Of a stretch of 64,000 bases of DNA, positions 33,268 through 43,260 are shown one piece after another. Below the pieces are notes generated by a model that saw only the letters and a list, made by a program, of their open reading frames with translations, had not been told where the DNA came from and did no database searches. Source of the DNA: Lysinibacillus odysseyi 34hs-1 = NBRC 100172. Its GTDB lineage: Bacteria > Bacillota > Bacilli > Bacillales_A > Planococcaceae. The translations under genes and the position numbers were made by a program. The DNA lies in the NCBI RefSeq assembly GCF_001591965.1, contig NZ_BCVX01000005.1, forward strand, positions 186,001 through 250,000, in the 5' to 3' direction. Each line of letters begins with the position of its first letter. Position 1 is the first letter of the stretch.

Positions 33268-35043
33268 TTACATTGGAAGGTAGAACGTAAATGTTGTTCC
33301 TTCTTTTTCCACACTCTCTACCTTAATATTTCCTTCATGCGCTTCCACAATGTTACGGGCAATCGCTAATCCGAGGCCTGTTCCGCCTTTCGCTCTCGTC
33401 CGTGCCTTATCTGCTTTATAAAAACGCTCAAATACATATGGCAGATCTTCCGATGGTATACCGATTCCTGTATCGCTCACCGAAATTTTGGCGTAGGAGA
33501 GCTCATTTGTCAACGATACAGTAACTGTGCCTTCCTCCGGTGTATGGCGAAGTGCATTATCAATAAGGTTCGTCAATACCTGTTCAATACGGTCCTCGTC
33601 GAGGGAAATAATAGTGTCCTCCGGCAAATCGGAAACGAATTTCAGAGAGACTTGCTTTTCCTTTGCCACTTGCATAAATTTCTGTGTCATACGCTCAAGG
33701 ACATGAACAATCGGTACAGTGTCTTTATAGAGACGGATATGTCCCGACTCCATCCGGGCAAGGTCAAGTAAATCCGTCACAAGCCGGCCCATACGCTGTG
33801 ATTCATCATAGATAATGCGAATCATCTCATTACGTTCTTCGTCTGATTGCACAACATCATCCAATATAGCTTCCGAATACCCCTGCAGCATAGCAATCGG
33901 TGTCCGAAGCTCATGAGAGACGTTCGCTATGAAATCTGAACGCAGCTTCTCCAGACGGTTTTTCTCCGTTTTATCACGAATAACTGCAATAGCTCCTCGT
34001 ATTAGCTCTCCGCTGTATAACGGACTAATTGTAATACTATAAAATGAGCTATCCATCGCTAGATCCTCTTCAATTTTATCTTCAAAATCCAGCACATGAT
34101 CAAGCATATGGTAAATTTCCGGCGGGATTGGCCGTTCGCTTTTGCTGCCTTTACTAATAAACCATTTTTGCAGCAGTTTTTCAGCCGGCGGGTTGCTCAG
34201 TAAGATGGTGCGGTCACGATTGAAGGTGATCACTGCATCTGTCATCGAGGTAAGGATGCTTGACAGCTGTTCCTTCTCCTGGTTAATGACTTCTAAATGA
34301 TGCTTCAACTGGCGTCCCATTTGATTGAATGCTACCGCTAATTGACCGATCTCATCCCTGCTCTGGATTGCCGGGACCTGTGAATCAAATTTCCCTTTCG
34401 AAAGAGCAAAGGCATGCTCGCGCATTTGGCGTAACGGATACGTAATACGGCTCGACAGGAAAAAGGCAAAGAACGTTGTTAACATGAACGCAATCAGAGC
34501 AGAGATGAAAACAATTTTTGTCGTTTCCTTGCTCGTTTGATGGATTGCATCCGGACTTTGGTAAATGAACACTGCGCCGTGCAGCTCATTATCTGATTTC
34601 AGAGGGAAGCCCAACACCACATAAGACTCCATTTTATCTCCCTCTGTTTGCGACGGAAGAATCATTTCTTTTAAAATAGGCTTATCCGATTCATAAATCG
34701 ACTGGAATCCCTTGCTTTCCAAAATAGCCTGCTGTATTTCCTTCTGATTTTCCCCTTCTTGGATTGCATACACCACATCATTTGGATTATTCGCTACAAG
34801 TGCGTTCGTATGTTCATCCAATACAACCTTAATGACATCCATGGGTGAATGGCCGGCACCGTACTCATCCACAATGCTTGCTATTGCAGCAGCTGACTGG
34901 CGTAGGGAACTTTCTGCCTGTTCGCTGTGGTATTTCTCTAAAAACTCCAGCATAAATACCGTGAAGATGAAAAGGACAAATGAAACGAGAAGCAATATGG
35001 TTACCCATAGCTTCCCGACAATACTATTCCATATTCTATTCAT
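33268..35043 (-). CDS. resE: Sensor histidine kinase ResE
   Basis: This 591-residue kinase has two membrane segments (about 12-32 and 177-198) flanking an external sensor of about 140 residues. A HAMP domain (around 200-250), a PAS domain (about 255-360), and the HisKA domain with H377 in FIANVSHELRTP follow. The ATPase domain has N, G1 and G2 boxes (NLIDNALRHT, VSDTGIGIP, GGTGLGLAI). With ResD it controls genes for anaerobic and nitrite respiration. It overlaps resD by eight bases. Confidence 0.95.
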   Translation of the reverse strand: MNRIWNSIVGKLWVTILLLVSFVLFIFTVFMLEFLEKYHSEQAESSLRQSAAAIASIVDEYGAGHSPMDVIKVVLDEHTNALVANNPNDVVYAIQEGENQKEIQQAILESKGFQSIYESDKPILKEMILPSQTEGDKMESYVVLGFPLKSDNELHGAVFIYQSPDAIHQTSKETTKIVFISALIAFMLTTFFAFFLSSRITYPLRQMREHAFALSKGKFDSQVPAIQSRDEIGQLAVAFNQMGRQLKHHLEVINQEKEQLSSILTSMTDAVITFNRDRTILLSNPPAEKLLQKWFISKGSKSERPIPPEIYHMLDHVLDFEDKIEEDLAMDSSFYSITISPLYSGELIRGAIAVIRDKTEKNRLEKLRSDFIANVSHELRTPIAMLQGYSEAILDDVVQSDEERNEMIRIIYDESQRMGRLVTDLLDLARMESGHIRLYKDTVPIVHVLERMTQKFMQVAKEKQVSLKFVSDLPEDTIISLDEDRIEQVLTNLIDNALRHTPEEGTVTVSLTNELSYAKISVSDTGIGIPSEDLPYVFERFYKADKARTRAKGGTGLGLAIARNIVEAHEGNIKVESVEKEGTTFTFYLPM

Positions 35044-35752
35044 TCACGACCTCGAATTTGTAGCCGACGCCCCATACTGTCACAATCATCTTCGCAGCAT
35101 TTTCGGAAACACGATTCAGCTTTTCACGTAAGCGCTTCACATGTGTGTCAACCGTGCGAAGGTCACCAAAGAAATCGTAGTGCCAAACTTCTTTCAGTAA
35201 CTGTTCACGGTCAAACACTTTGTCCGGAGCCTTCGCTAAAAAGTATAGCAGCTCGTACTCTTTTGGTGTGAGATTCACTTCTTTTCCATCAGCTGTTACA
35301 CGATGTGCATCATGGTCGATCGTTAGATGCGGAAACACTACAAGGTCTTTGGAAGCCGTTCCATTTGCAACAGGCGAAAATGCAGCAGAGCGGCGCAGGA
35401 TTGCCTTCACACGCAGTACGACCTCACGCGGGCTGAACGGCTTAACAATATAATCATCAGCTCCCAATTCAAATCCTTGCACACGGTTTGCTTCTTCCCC
35501 TTTAGCCGTTAATAAAATAATAGGGGTTGTCTTCTTTTCACGGATTTCTTCACAAACTTGCAGTCCATCTTTTTCCGGCATCATAATATCCAGAAGAATA
35601 CAATGATATTCATTTTCAAACGCCTTTTCAATCGCTTCTTCGCCATTTTCGGCTTCGTCCACTATGTACCCTTCTCGTTCTAGATACATTTTCAATAGAC
35701 GGCGAATGCGATCCTCATCGTCCACTACTAATACAGAAATATTCTCAGACAC
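35036..35752 (-). CDS. resD: Response regulator ResD
   Basis: This 238-residue OmpR-family regulator has a receiver domain with acidic pocket D11-D12, phospho-acceptor D55 in LLDIMMP and K105-type lysine in YIVKPFSP. A winged-helix DNA-binding domain follows (LTPKEYELLYFLAK, RTVDTHVKRLREKLN). It activates respiratory genes under oxygen limitation. I choose the GTG at 35752, since GAAGGGGGA lies 9 bases upstream and the B. subtilis protein starts at the same place. A terminator separates it from resC, so resDE probably has its own promoter. Confidence 0.95.
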   Translation of the reverse strand: MSENISVLVVDDEDRIRRLLKMYLEREGYIVDEAENGEEAIEKAFENEYHCILLDIMMPEKDGLQVCEEIREKKTTPIILLTAKGEEANRVQGFELGADDYIVKPFSPREVVLRVKAILRRSAAFSPVANGTASKDLVVFPHLTIDHDAHRVTADGKEVNLTPKEYELLYFLAKAPDKVFDREQLLKEVWHYDFFGDLRTVDTHVKRLREKLNRVSENAAKMIVTVWGVGYKFEVVNE

Positions 35753-35822
35753 TGGTGTGAATCCCCCTTCAAGCGTTATATACACTTCTATTGTACAGTT
35801 TTAGTCAGTAAATGAAAAGAAG

Positions 35823-35845
35823 AGGAGCCGTAAAATACGGCTCCT
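35823..35845 (-). terminator. Terminator between resC and resD
   Basis: AGGAGCCGTA-AAA-TACGGCTCCT, a perfect 10-base stem, is followed by CTTCTTTTC on the minus strand. The tail is only moderately T-rich, so some readthrough is likely. Confidence 0.7.
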
Positions 35846-35865
35846 TCCACTGATTTCACGCACAA

Positions 35866-37050
35866 TTATGCGTAAGAATGCAAGCCTGCGATGACAAGGT
35901 TTACTACAACCAAGTTAAACATGATAATCAAAAAGCCGATTACTGTTAGCCAAGCAGACTTTTTCCCTTCCCAGCCTTTAGAGAGGCGCAGATGCAGGAA
36001 TGCCGCATAGAACAGCCATGTAATAAGCGCCCATACTTCTTTTGGATCCCAGCCCCAGAATCGGCTCCAAGCGATTTGTGCCCATATCATGGCGAAAATC
36101 AGGGCTCCAAGGGTAAATACAGGGAAACCGATCAATACAGCACGGTAGCCGATTTCATCCATCAGCTGTGAGTTCACCCGCTTTAATAATGGCTGAATCA
36201 TGGCTGTTACCGAACGGCGGGCAATTAACCGGATTAATACATATAAAACGCTGCCAAATAAAATCGACCATACAACCGTTGTCATTTTGCTGGCGTCAAA
36301 GAGCGCAGGCACTTCGACAAACGGAGTCATCCGATCTTCAGAGAGCGCCACATAATCATTCGGTCCAAATATTGCCGGCATGTGGTATTCTACTACTTCT
36401 GTTTTGCCCTCTTGCGTAACATGCTCGAAGCTCGCCTCGTAGCCGGCAGCCCGGAACGCTGTTGTTGCCACGACAAATCCGATGACAAGCACACAGAAAA
36501 ACATAACGGCTTCCAACCAGAAACGCTCTTTTGTTGCTTTTTTTGCATCTACGTTTTTCAATAAGTAGATAAGCCCGGCGACTGCACTCATTGAGAGAAT
36601 CGACTGACCAAGCGCAGCTGTAATTACGTGAATTGTCAGCCAGTAACTTTGCAAAGATGGAACGAGCGGACTTACATCTTTTGTAAACATAGAAGCATAG
36701 GCGATAATTAACAATGCAATCGGCAGTGCAACGACACCCAATGCTGTTACTCTATACATAAAGTAAATGATGATGAAAGATAATATGATGAACATACCAA
36801 ATGCAGTTGTAAATTCAAACATATTACTTACAGGAGCATGTCCTGTGTATATCCAGCGAGTAATAAAGTAACCAAGCTGAGCAAGGAACCCGACGATCGT
36901 AATACTAATTGCAATTTTTCCCCATTTATCAGCGCGTTTTGCTGCTGTATCTTCCTTCTCCTTGATCGCTCCTCCAAACAGGAATGTACCAATCAAGTAG
37001 CAGATAAACGCTACGAATAGGAGGTTACCACTTAAGTCAATCAAACTCAT
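35866..37050 (-). CDS. resC: Cytochrome c biogenesis protein ResC (CcsA-type)
   Basis: This 394-residue integral membrane protein has about nine segments and carries the haem-handling tryptophan-rich motif [14 protein letters not shown] near residue 330. With ResB it moves haem to the outer membrane face and attaches it to c-type cytochromes. Conserved histidines flanking the WWD-like motif are present ([11 protein letters not shown] near 138 and AAFLHLRLS near 350). The start overlaps the resB stop by four bases. Confidence 0.94.
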   Translation of the reverse strand: MSLIDLSGNLLFVAFICYLIGTFLFGGAIKEKEDTAAKRADKWGKIAISITIVGFLAQLGYFITRWIYTGHAPVSNMFEFTTAFGMFIILSFIIIYFMYRVTALGVVALPIALLIIAYASMFTKDVSPLVPSLQSYWLTIHVITAALGQSILSMSAVAGLIYLLKNVDAKKATKERFWLEAVMFFCVLVIGFVVATTAFRAAGYEASFEHVTQEGKTEVVEYHMPAIFGPNDYVALSEDRMTPFVEVPALFDASKMTTVVWSILFGSVLYVLIRLIARRSVTAMIQPLLKRVNSQLMDEIGYRAVLIGFPVFTLGALIFAMIWAQIAWSRFWGWDPKEVWALITWLFYAAFLHLRLSKGWEGKKSAWLTVIGFLIIMFNLVVVNLVIAGLHSYA

Positions 37051-38699
37051 AAGGTATTGTCACCTTCCTTTTTACTTTCTTCCTTTTCAGCTTCCACCTG
37101 ATCTATATAAGCTGGAAGATGCGCAAATGCCGTCACAGCATCCATTTCTTTTTTCATACCAAACCAGTTTTTATTTGTATGTGCTGCAAGACGTACCGTA
37201 CCATCAGGCAGTTCTTCCACCCACAGGCGGCGGTGAGCCCAGTACGAACCGATTGCTACACCCAGCATGAATATCATACCACCAATGAATAAAAATGGAA
37301 TCGTTTTATCTTTACGAATAGTCAAACCTGACATATTCCGTGTTTCGACTCCCTGGAAGGACATCTTGTAAGTGTTCTCACCTAAAGGCTCAAGCGTCTG
37401 CTGGATTGCCACAAAACTTGTCTCCCCTTCCGGCTTTTCAGGTGTATACATTCGGAAAATAAACGCCGGATTGTTTGGTGTTGGAGAAGCAGTCTGTGGT
37501 ACACCTTCCTCAAATCCGGAGAAGTCTGGTAAGTACGAGACAATTTCTACACGTGTATCGTTATTCAGTATATATTCTGTTTCAGGACTTGACAGGTCGA
37601 TTGTTATCTCTCCGAGTGAATCGCCTGATGTTTTGTTTGTTAGTGCAAATTTCATTGTTTTTAATTCATTTAAACCATAGTCCATTTGGTAAATAGCGTA
37701 CCCGTCGTGCTTAAGCGGAGAATTAACTTTAATTTCATATTTGTCGACAACTTTCAGGTTATCCGTTTGGCCTGGCAAGTCACCTTCCTGCTGTTTATAG
37801 AGCGTTACGTTTGTCTGGTAGTTTTTTGCCATCACATTAACGCCCTGCTTCAGCTGTTCTTCTGTAGGCTCGTTGTCGTACGTTTCCAGGATAAATTTAT
37901 CATTATGGATGAAGTAGCCCTCCATCCCGGGAACAGCCCGTAATTCTCCTTCACGCAACCATGTGGACTCATCTATGTAGAAGCCGGGTAATAGGCGCAG
38001 CATGACAGCACCTAGAAAAATAATTAACCCTAAGTGATTAATATAAGGGCCGTAACGGGCAAACCGGTTCTTTTCTGCCAAGAGTGCATTGCCTTCCCGG
38101 CGGACCTTATATTTCATGTCCTTCATTTTTTTCTCTACAAGGTCAAGCGTCTTCCCTTGCTCAGCAGTAGGTACTCCCTCAGCCACAAGACGCTGACGCT
38201 TCATAAAGCTTGAGTGGCGTTTTACACGCTGGTTTTTTAACGATTTATGCAGCGGCAGTCCCCGGTCGATACTCGCCACTATAATTGATACACCAAGCAT
38301 GCCGACTAATATTTGGAACCACCAGGAAGAATAAAGATCTGACAGCCCTAAATTATAGTAGAGCGTGCCAAATGTTCCGTACGTATCTTCATAGTATTTT
38401 GCTTTTTCTGGTGCACTGGACACGCTTACATAAAACTCCTGAGGCAGGATCGTACCAATCGAAGCTGCAACGAGATTCAAGATAATAAGCGTAATTCCCA
38501 CTTTTACACTCGAGAAAAAGTTCCAGATCTTATCGATGATGGATTTGTTGTATGTTTTAGACCGAATCGCAATTCCATCATAGCGCATGTCTACTAACTT
38601 TTTTTGCTTTTCTTCTTCTGTTAACGGACGGCCGCATTTCCCGCAGAGCTTCGTGCCGACAGGATTTTCATGGCCACATTCACATGTAATTTTTTCCAT
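37047..38699 (-). CDS. resB: Cytochrome c biogenesis protein ResB (Ccs1-type)
   Basis: This 550-residue protein starts with a zinc-ribbon (C5, C7, C17, C20: [20 protein letters not shown]), known in ResB proteins. Three N-terminal membrane segments, a large external domain (about residues 250-475) and a last membrane segment near 487-505 follow. It forms the System II haem lyase with ResC. It lies 12 bases after resA and overlaps resC. The C-terminal tail is charged and cytoplasmic. Confidence 0.93.
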   Translation of the reverse strand: MEKITCECGHENPVGTKLCGKCGRPLTEEEKQKKLVDMRYDGIAIRSKTYNKSIIDKIWNFFSSVKVGITLIILNLVAASIGTILPQEFYVSVSSAPEKAKYYEDTYGTFGTLYYNLGLSDLYSSWWFQILVGMLGVSIIVASIDRGLPLHKSLKNQRVKRHSSFMKRQRLVAEGVPTAEQGKTLDLVEKKMKDMKYKVRREGNALLAEKNRFARYGPYINHLGLIIFLGAVMLRLLPGFYIDESTWLREGELRAVPGMEGYFIHNDKFILETYDNEPTEEQLKQGVNVMAKNYQTNVTLYKQQEGDLPGQTDNLKVVDKYEIKVNSPLKHDGYAIYQMDYGLNELKTMKFALTNKTSGDSLGEITIDLSSPETEYILNNDTRVEIVSYLPDFSGFEEGVPQTASPTPNNPAFIFRMYTPEKPEGETSFVAIQQTLEPLGENTYKMSFQGVETRNMSGLTIRKDKTIPFLFIGGMIFMLGVAIGSYWAHRRLWVEELPDGTVRLAAHTNKNWFGMKKEMDAVTAFAHLPAYIDQVEAEKEESKKEGDNTL

Positions 38700-38711
38700 A
38701 TTGTAAGACTC

Positions 38712-39245
38712 CTATTCCGGCTTAATAGACTCCATATGCGCGGCAATCTGTGCTTCTGTCATTTCACCTGTAACGATTTTTTCTATTTTTCCTTCTTTAT
38801 TGATCAAAATCGTTGCTGGTAGATTGGTCACGTTATACGCTTCCATCACGCTTTTTGTTTGGTCGATCGCCACCGGGAAAGTCATGCCCATGTTTTTCAC
38901 ATAGTTTTTTACTTCGAAATCCGATTGAGCAATATTAAGGGCCAGCACATGTACACCTTGTGATTCGAACGATTTATACTGCCTTTCAATTGCCGGGAAC
39001 TCCCTTTTACAAGGGTCACACCATGTTCCCCAGAAGTTCAGAAGCACCCCTTGCCCCTTATAATCCGATAAACGGTGGACTTTACCATTTAAGTCCACCA
39101 ATTCAAAATCGGGTGCCTCTGCTCCCACTTTTAGTACGTCGACTTTGTCTTTTGTAAAAGTTGTATATACCGTATAGCCGATTGCTACCGCTAGCAGTGC
39201 TAAAATGATTCCACGACTAATGGATCTCTTTCTCTTTTTATCCAT
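38712..39245 (-). CDS. resA: Thiol-disulfide oxidoreductase ResA
   Basis: This 177-residue membrane-anchored thioredoxin-like protein has an anchor at about residues 9-28 and redox motif WCDPC at 75-79 (the B. subtilis protein has CEPC). It reduces apocytochrome c cysteines before haem attachment. A longer frame exists, but GGGGAGGG upstream and the family start agree on the ATG at 39245. It heads resABC and lies 113 bases after rluB. Confidence 0.94.
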   Translation of the reverse strand: MDKKRKRSISRGIILALLAVAIGYTVYTTFTKDKVDVLKVGAEAPDFELVDLNGKVHRLSDYKGQGVLLNFWGTWCDPCKREFPAIERQYKSFESQGVHVLALNIAQSDFEVKNYVKNMGMTFPVAIDQTKSVMEAYNVTNLPATILINKEGKIEKIVTGEMTEAQIAAHMESIKPE

Positions 39246-39358
39246 TTTTCGCATCCCTCCCCAATCAGGCAAATTCATAGTCCATTATACCAAATATTGC
39301 GTTTAGGCCTTCTATGGATTATGAATGATTTATGAACGTTTACACTATATGGTTAGTG

Positions 39359-40093
39359 TTAATCCAATCGTCCTGTCTCTGCAAGTACACGCAATTGTTT
39401 TACTTCATGCTTCGTTAGCTGACGGTATTCCCCCGGCTTTAAGCTGCCTAGGTCAAGAAATGCAAAGCGCTCACGTTTCAGTTTTACAACTGGTGTACCG
39501 ATTGCTTCAAACATACGTCTTACTTGGCGGTTGCGTCCTTCATGAATCGTAATTTCACAAATGGCCTTTCCTGCCTTTTCATCAAATGATGTCATGCTGA
39601 CTTTCGCCGGTGCTGTCTTGCCGTCTTCAAGCTTAATACCGCGCTGCAGCTTTTTTAACCCTTCAATCGTTGGGACACCTTTGACACGGGCGACATAGGT
39701 CTTATCAATTTTAAATTTCGGATGTGTCAATTGATAGGAAAACTCCCCATCGTTCGTCAACAATAAAAGTCCCGTTGTCTCATAATCAAGTCGTCCCACT
39801 GGGAAAATACGCTCCGGTACTCTCTTTTTAAAAATATCCACGACCGTTTTACGTCCCTTATCATCTGTTACAGCAGAAATATAGCCCTTTGGTTTATAAA
39901 GCAGGAAGTATACCTTGTCCTCTTTTTCCAGCTTTACTCCCTCTACCTCGATTGTGTCAGAGTTGGAAACTTTTGTCCCAAGCTCTCGTACAACCTTCCC
40001 ATTTACCTTTACTTTGCCTTCCGTTATTAACTGCTCTGCTTTACGTCTCGATGCTACACCTGCGTAAGCAATAACTTTCTGTAGTCTTTCCAT
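39359..40093 (-). CDS. rluB: 23S rRNA pseudouridine synthase B
   Basis: This 244-residue enzyme has an N-terminal S4 RNA-binding domain (about residues 2-50, RLQKVIAYAGVASRRKAEQL) and a pseudouridine synthase domain with catalytic D103 in FPVGRLDYETTGLLLLT. It isomerises a uridine in the 23S rRNA peptidyl transferase region. RQVRRMFEAIG near 200 confirms the RluB/RsuA group. Its place immediately upstream of resA matches the B. subtilis order. Confidence 0.93.
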   Translation of the reverse strand: MERLQKVIAYAGVASRRKAEQLITEGKVKVNGKVVRELGTKVSNSDTIEVEGVKLEKEDKVYFLLYKPKGYISAVTDDKGRKTVVDIFKKRVPERIFPVGRLDYETTGLLLLTNDGEFSYQLTHPKFKIDKTYVARVKGVPTIEGLKKLQRGIKLEDGKTAPAKVSMTSFDEKAGKAICEITIHEGRNRQVRRMFEAIGTPVVKLKRERFAFLDLGSLKPGEYRQLTKHEVKQLRVLAETGRLD

Positions 40094-40294
40094 AAGCTCA
40101 CCTCATTGATTTGTACGCCACACAGTAACGTGTAACTAGACTAAGTTATTCCCAATAATCTGTTGAAAATTATGTCATACTTTGACGAAAACATAAAGAG
40201 AAATAGCTTTATTCCCAACTTTCCGCATATTTTCCACTGAGTATACGAACCGCACCATTTTTCCTCTGTTTTTTCGTAACTAGCCCAATAAAAA

Positions 40295-40318
40295 AAGAAG
40301 ACCATCATCAGTCTTCTT
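40295..40318 (-). terminator. Terminator of scpAB-dacB
   Basis: AAGAAGAC/GTCTTCTT is followed by TTTTTTATTGG on the minus strand, overlapping the dacB stop region and ending the operon before rluB. Confidence 0.8.
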
Positions 40319-41267
40319 GAATGGATACCGCTTGTGAAAAAATGACCTCTTTCCCGAGTGAAACCTGCCAGATGGCCCGTTCGTAATCACGGCGGGCAAT
40401 GAGTGTGTGATGAATATCCTCTCGTTCTTCTTTTGTAAGCAGCAAGGATATCGGTTTTTTTACTGTAACCTTTGCGTTAGGAATCAAGTACTCTCCTGCT
40501 GGAACAAGCTCATAACTTTCGTACTGCGCTTCTATTCTATCCGCTAGCTCCTTATGGAATAACCAGTCGTTCGACTCATTGATTGTCACGACGACGAACT
40601 CTTTATCCCCTCGTTCGAAATAGGTCGCTAATGTACGTCCTGCCACCTTTGTATAGCCTGTTTTTCCTGCAATGGCTCCTATTCCTTGGGACAATAGCTT
40701 ATGCTTGTTCTGCCACACATTCTCCCCTTTATAAAGAACCGTTGTGGAAATCTTTCGGAAGGTCTCGTTCTGCATGGCTATCTGCAGCATCTTTGCCGTA
40801 TCTTCTGCCGTGGAAAGATGCTCTTCATGATGAAGCCCGGATGGATTTGTAAACATCGTACTGCTCAATCCATACAGCTCTGCTTTATCATTCATCAGCT
40901 TTACAAACCCATCGACCGACCCTCCAATATGTTCTGCAATGGCCGTGGCGGCATCATTACCCGAACGCAGCATAAGACCATACAATAGATGTTCCAGCTT
41001 TACCTCTTGTCCTTCCTCCAAATAAATCGAGGAGCCCTCACTATAGGCAGCACGCTTGGACACTGTCACCATATCATCGAGACGGCCGTTTTCTATGGCA
41101 ATAAGGGCCGTCCACATTTTTGTCAGACTGGCTATCGGCAAGCGTGCATCCTCGGCCTGTCCTTCCAGAAGTCGTCCCGTCTGTGCATCAACTACTGCAT
41201 AGCTGGACGCTGCCTCCACTTTCACCGGCACGAGCAGCAATAACAACATCAGCCAAATTTTCTTCAA
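40308..41267 (-). CDS. dacB: D-alanyl-D-alanine carboxypeptidase, DacB-like
   Basis: This 319-residue penicillin-binding protein has a signal peptide (about residues 1-19) and the three active-site motifs: S47-L-T-K50, S102-G-N104 and K201-T-G203. It trims pentapeptide side chains of peptidoglycan. Its place between scpB and rluB corresponds to dacB of B. subtilis, which acts on the spore cortex. The start is TTG with AAGGAG 8 bases upstream. It lacks the long C-terminal anchor of vegetative DacA-type enzymes. spmA and spmB, usually downstream, are absent. Confidence 0.9.
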   Translation of the reverse strand: MKKIWLMLLLLLVPVKVEAASSYAVVDAQTGRLLEGQAEDARLPIASLTKMWTALIAIENGRLDDMVTVSKRAAYSEGSSIYLEEGQEVKLEHLLYGLMLRSGNDAATAIAEHIGGSVDGFVKLMNDKAELYGLSSTMFTNPSGLHHEEHLSTAEDTAKMLQIAMQNETFRKISTTVLYKGENVWQNKHKLLSQGIGAIAGKTGYTKVAGRTLATYFERGDKEFVVVTINESNDWLFHKELADRIEAQYESYELVPAGEYLIPNAKVTVKKPISLLLTKEEREDIHHTLIARRDYERAIWQVSLGKEVIFSQAVSIQED

Positions 41268-41278
41268 GCCTACGCTCC

Positions 41279-41860
41279 TTATTCGTTAAATGCTTCCTGG
41301 AACTTGGTCATGAACAAATCCGTTGCTTCCTCCTCTTCAGATTCCTCTGTCGGCAGAGGGGGCAGCTCAGAAATGTCCTTGAGGCCAAAGTAATTGAGAA
41401 ACTCCTTTGTTGTACCGTAAAGGATTGCACGCCCGGTCTTTTCGGCCCGGCCCACTTCCTGAACTAAAGCACGTGATACGAGTGTTTGAATTGGACGCTC
41501 ACTTTTTACTCCGCGCAAATCCTCCACTTCTGCCCGTGTAATGGGCTGCTTGTACGCAATAATGGCCAACACTTCAAGTGAAGCAGATGTCAGCACTTGG
41601 CTTGTTGGATTTTCCACAAGCTTTTTTATTGTGTCGGCTGCGGATTGCTTTGTCGTTAACTGGTATGTGCCAGCTAACTGCTTGATTGTGATGCCATGAT
41701 CTTCCGCTTCATTATATTTCGTCTCCAGCTCACTTAGTCCTGCTTCTACATCAATTACTCCCACATCTAAATATTGTGCAAGTTGGCGTGACGTCATACC
41801 ATCATCTCCTGCAACAAATAATAAAGCTTCGATTCTACTCATCAAATTCTTCGAGTCCAT
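41279..41860 (-). CDS. scpB: Segregation and condensation protein B
   Basis: This 193-residue winged-helix kleisin-associated protein has RIEALLFVAGDDGMTSRQLA near the N-terminus, SASLEVLAIIAYKQPITRAE in the middle and the conserved RPIQTLVSRALVQEVGR. It dimerises and binds ScpA in the SMC condensin complex for chromosome segregation. AAGGAGG lies 9 bases upstream of the ATG at 41860, inside the end of scpA, so the two are overlapped and probably coupled. Confidence 0.94.
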   Translation of the reverse strand: MDSKNLMSRIEALLFVAGDDGMTSRQLAQYLDVGVIDVEAGLSELETKYNEAEDHGITIKQLAGTYQLTTKQSAADTIKKLVENPTSQVLTSASLEVLAIIAYKQPITRAEVEDLRGVKSERPIQTLVSRALVQEVGRAEKTGRAILYGTTKEFLNYFGLKDISELPPLPTEESEEEEATDLFMTKFQEAFNE

Positions 41861-42611
41861 CGCCAATTTCCTCCTTTTGTAGTAATACGGTCAGTTCTTC
41901 AAAGTTGTTTGTCTGCTCTACAAAGACGACTTGGCGTTTCATTAATTCTAATAATGATAAAAACGTGACAATCAGTGTTTCCTTATCCTCAAATGGGAAT
42001 AGTTCTGTAAACGTTGTCCGGCCTCCGCTTTTCTTTAGCCGATCTACTACGGCAAACATCTGGTCCTTAATAGAAATCTCCTGTCTGGCTACACGTGTCT
42101 TGAGCGGTTTTTTCAACTGCTTGCGACGCAGCAGCTTTTGAAACGCCGACAGCATATCATAGACATTGACTTCTGTTTCGAACAGTACTGTCTGTTCAGC
42201 CACAGCATATTCTGAAAGGTCGGCTGGCGGCCTTGTATAAACTTGTGCCCGCTCTTCTTCGAGCGACTGGAGATTCGTTGCAGCTTCCTTATATTTTTTA
42301 TATTCGATTAGCCGCGTTACAAGTTCCTCACGCGGGTCAGGTCCGTCTTCGATAAATTCAGCATCCTCTAATTCTCCCTCATGAATGGGAAGGAGCATCC
42401 TGCTTTTAATGGCCAAAAGCGTTGCAGCCATAACTAAATATTCACTCGCTTCATTTAGCTCCAGTTCTTTCATCGTATGGATATGGTCGATATACTGCGC
42501 TGTCAGCTCGGCCATCGGGATATCATATATATCAATTTCCAATCGGTGAATTAAATGCAATAATAGATCGAGTGGACCTGTAAATGCTTCAAGTTTCACT
42601 TCATAACTCAT
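41835..42611 (-). CDS. scpA: Segregation and condensation protein A
   Basis: This 258-residue kleisin has the diagnostic N-terminal YEVKLEAFTGPLDLLLHLIH and MAELTAQYIDHI, followed by YLVMAATLLAIKSRMLLP. It closes the SMC ring together with ScpB. The first gene of the scpA-scpB-dacB operon, it is divergent from the DUF309 gene with only 64 bases between the start codons. Confidence 0.95.
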   Translation of the reverse strand: MSYEVKLEAFTGPLDLLLHLIHRLEIDIYDIPMAELTAQYIDHIHTMKELELNEASEYLVMAATLLAIKSRMLLPIHEGELEDAEFIEDGPDPREELVTRLIEYKKYKEAATNLQSLEEERAQVYTRPPADLSEYAVAEQTVLFETEVNVYDMLSAFQKLLRRKQLKKPLKTRVARQEISIKDQMFAVVDRLKKSGGRTTFTELFPFEDKETLIVTFLSLLELMKRQVVFVEQTNNFEELTVLLQKEEIGDGLEEFDE

Positions 42612-42675
42612 TTGTATGCCACCTGTCGTTTGTATATAAATGGTTCAATCATAGTATAGAGGAAAGGTGATTCAT

Positions 42676-43185
42676 TTGCCATATACCCATCCATTGTATG
42701 TAGCTTATTGTACATATTTTAACGGCAACCAGGACTATTTTGAATGCCACGAAGTATTCGAGGAATACTGGAAAGAGGTTGCGCCTGGGGATAAGGAACA
42801 TGTCCTTGTCGGACTTGTACAACTCGCGACCGGCATGTACCATTGGCGCCGGGGCAATTTTAATGGTTCTGCAAGAATTTTAACAAAATCTCTTCACATT
42901 CTCCAACAGAACCGTCATTCGGCTTTTTTAGAGCCGCTCGATAATAGATTGCTAGAGCAACAAATCTTCCAGGCTATTGAAGCTATCAAGCAGCAAAAAC
43001 CTTTCCAGCCATTCAAACTGTCTATTCTTGATCCTGTTTTCCGAGCCACTGTCGACTCAAACATTGCTGCGCTTCCTCCAGCTGATGAGGAATATCTTCT
43101 TCATAAACATATGCTGCGCGACCGGAGTGAAGTACTCGAAGCCCGCATGACAAAAATTGCCATGAAAAAAGAAGGGAGAAAATGA
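42676..43185 (+). CDS. ypuF: DUF309 family protein, YpuF-like
   Basis: This 169-residue protein carries the DUF309 motif NQDYFECHEVFEEYWKEV (about residues 17-34), with the H-E...W pattern of a putative metal site, and LVGLVQLATGMYHWRRGN near 50. The function is not established. In B. subtilis ypuF lies between scpA and ribT, as here. The start is a TTG with AAAGGTG 6 bases upstream; the in-frame GTG at 42667 is part of that site. It converges on ribT. Confidence 0.88.
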   Translation: MPYTHPLYVAYCTYFNGNQDYFECHEVFEEYWKEVAPGDKEHVLVGLVQLATGMYHWRRGNFNGSARILTKSLHILQQNRHSAFLEPLDNRLLEQQIFQAIEAIKQQKPFQPFKLSILDPVFRATVDSNIAALPPADEEYLLHKHMLRDRSEVLEARMTKIAMKKEGRK

Positions 43186-43232
43186 CCTTATTTCTTCCCA
43201 TTTATCATTCATCAAGCGCTTCCCATATTAAA

Positions 43233-43260
43233 AAGGATGGCTCAAAATCGAGTCATCCTT
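43233..43260 (-). terminator. Terminator of ribT
   Basis: AAGGATGACTC/GAGCCATCCTT (one G-U pair) is followed by TTTTTAATATG on the minus strand, overlapping the ribT stop codon. Confidence 0.75.

Noticed and set aside
37047-38699. N-terminal zinc ribbon of ResB as a novel fusion
   Set aside because: The same CxC...CxxC start is known in B. subtilis ResB, so it is not new.
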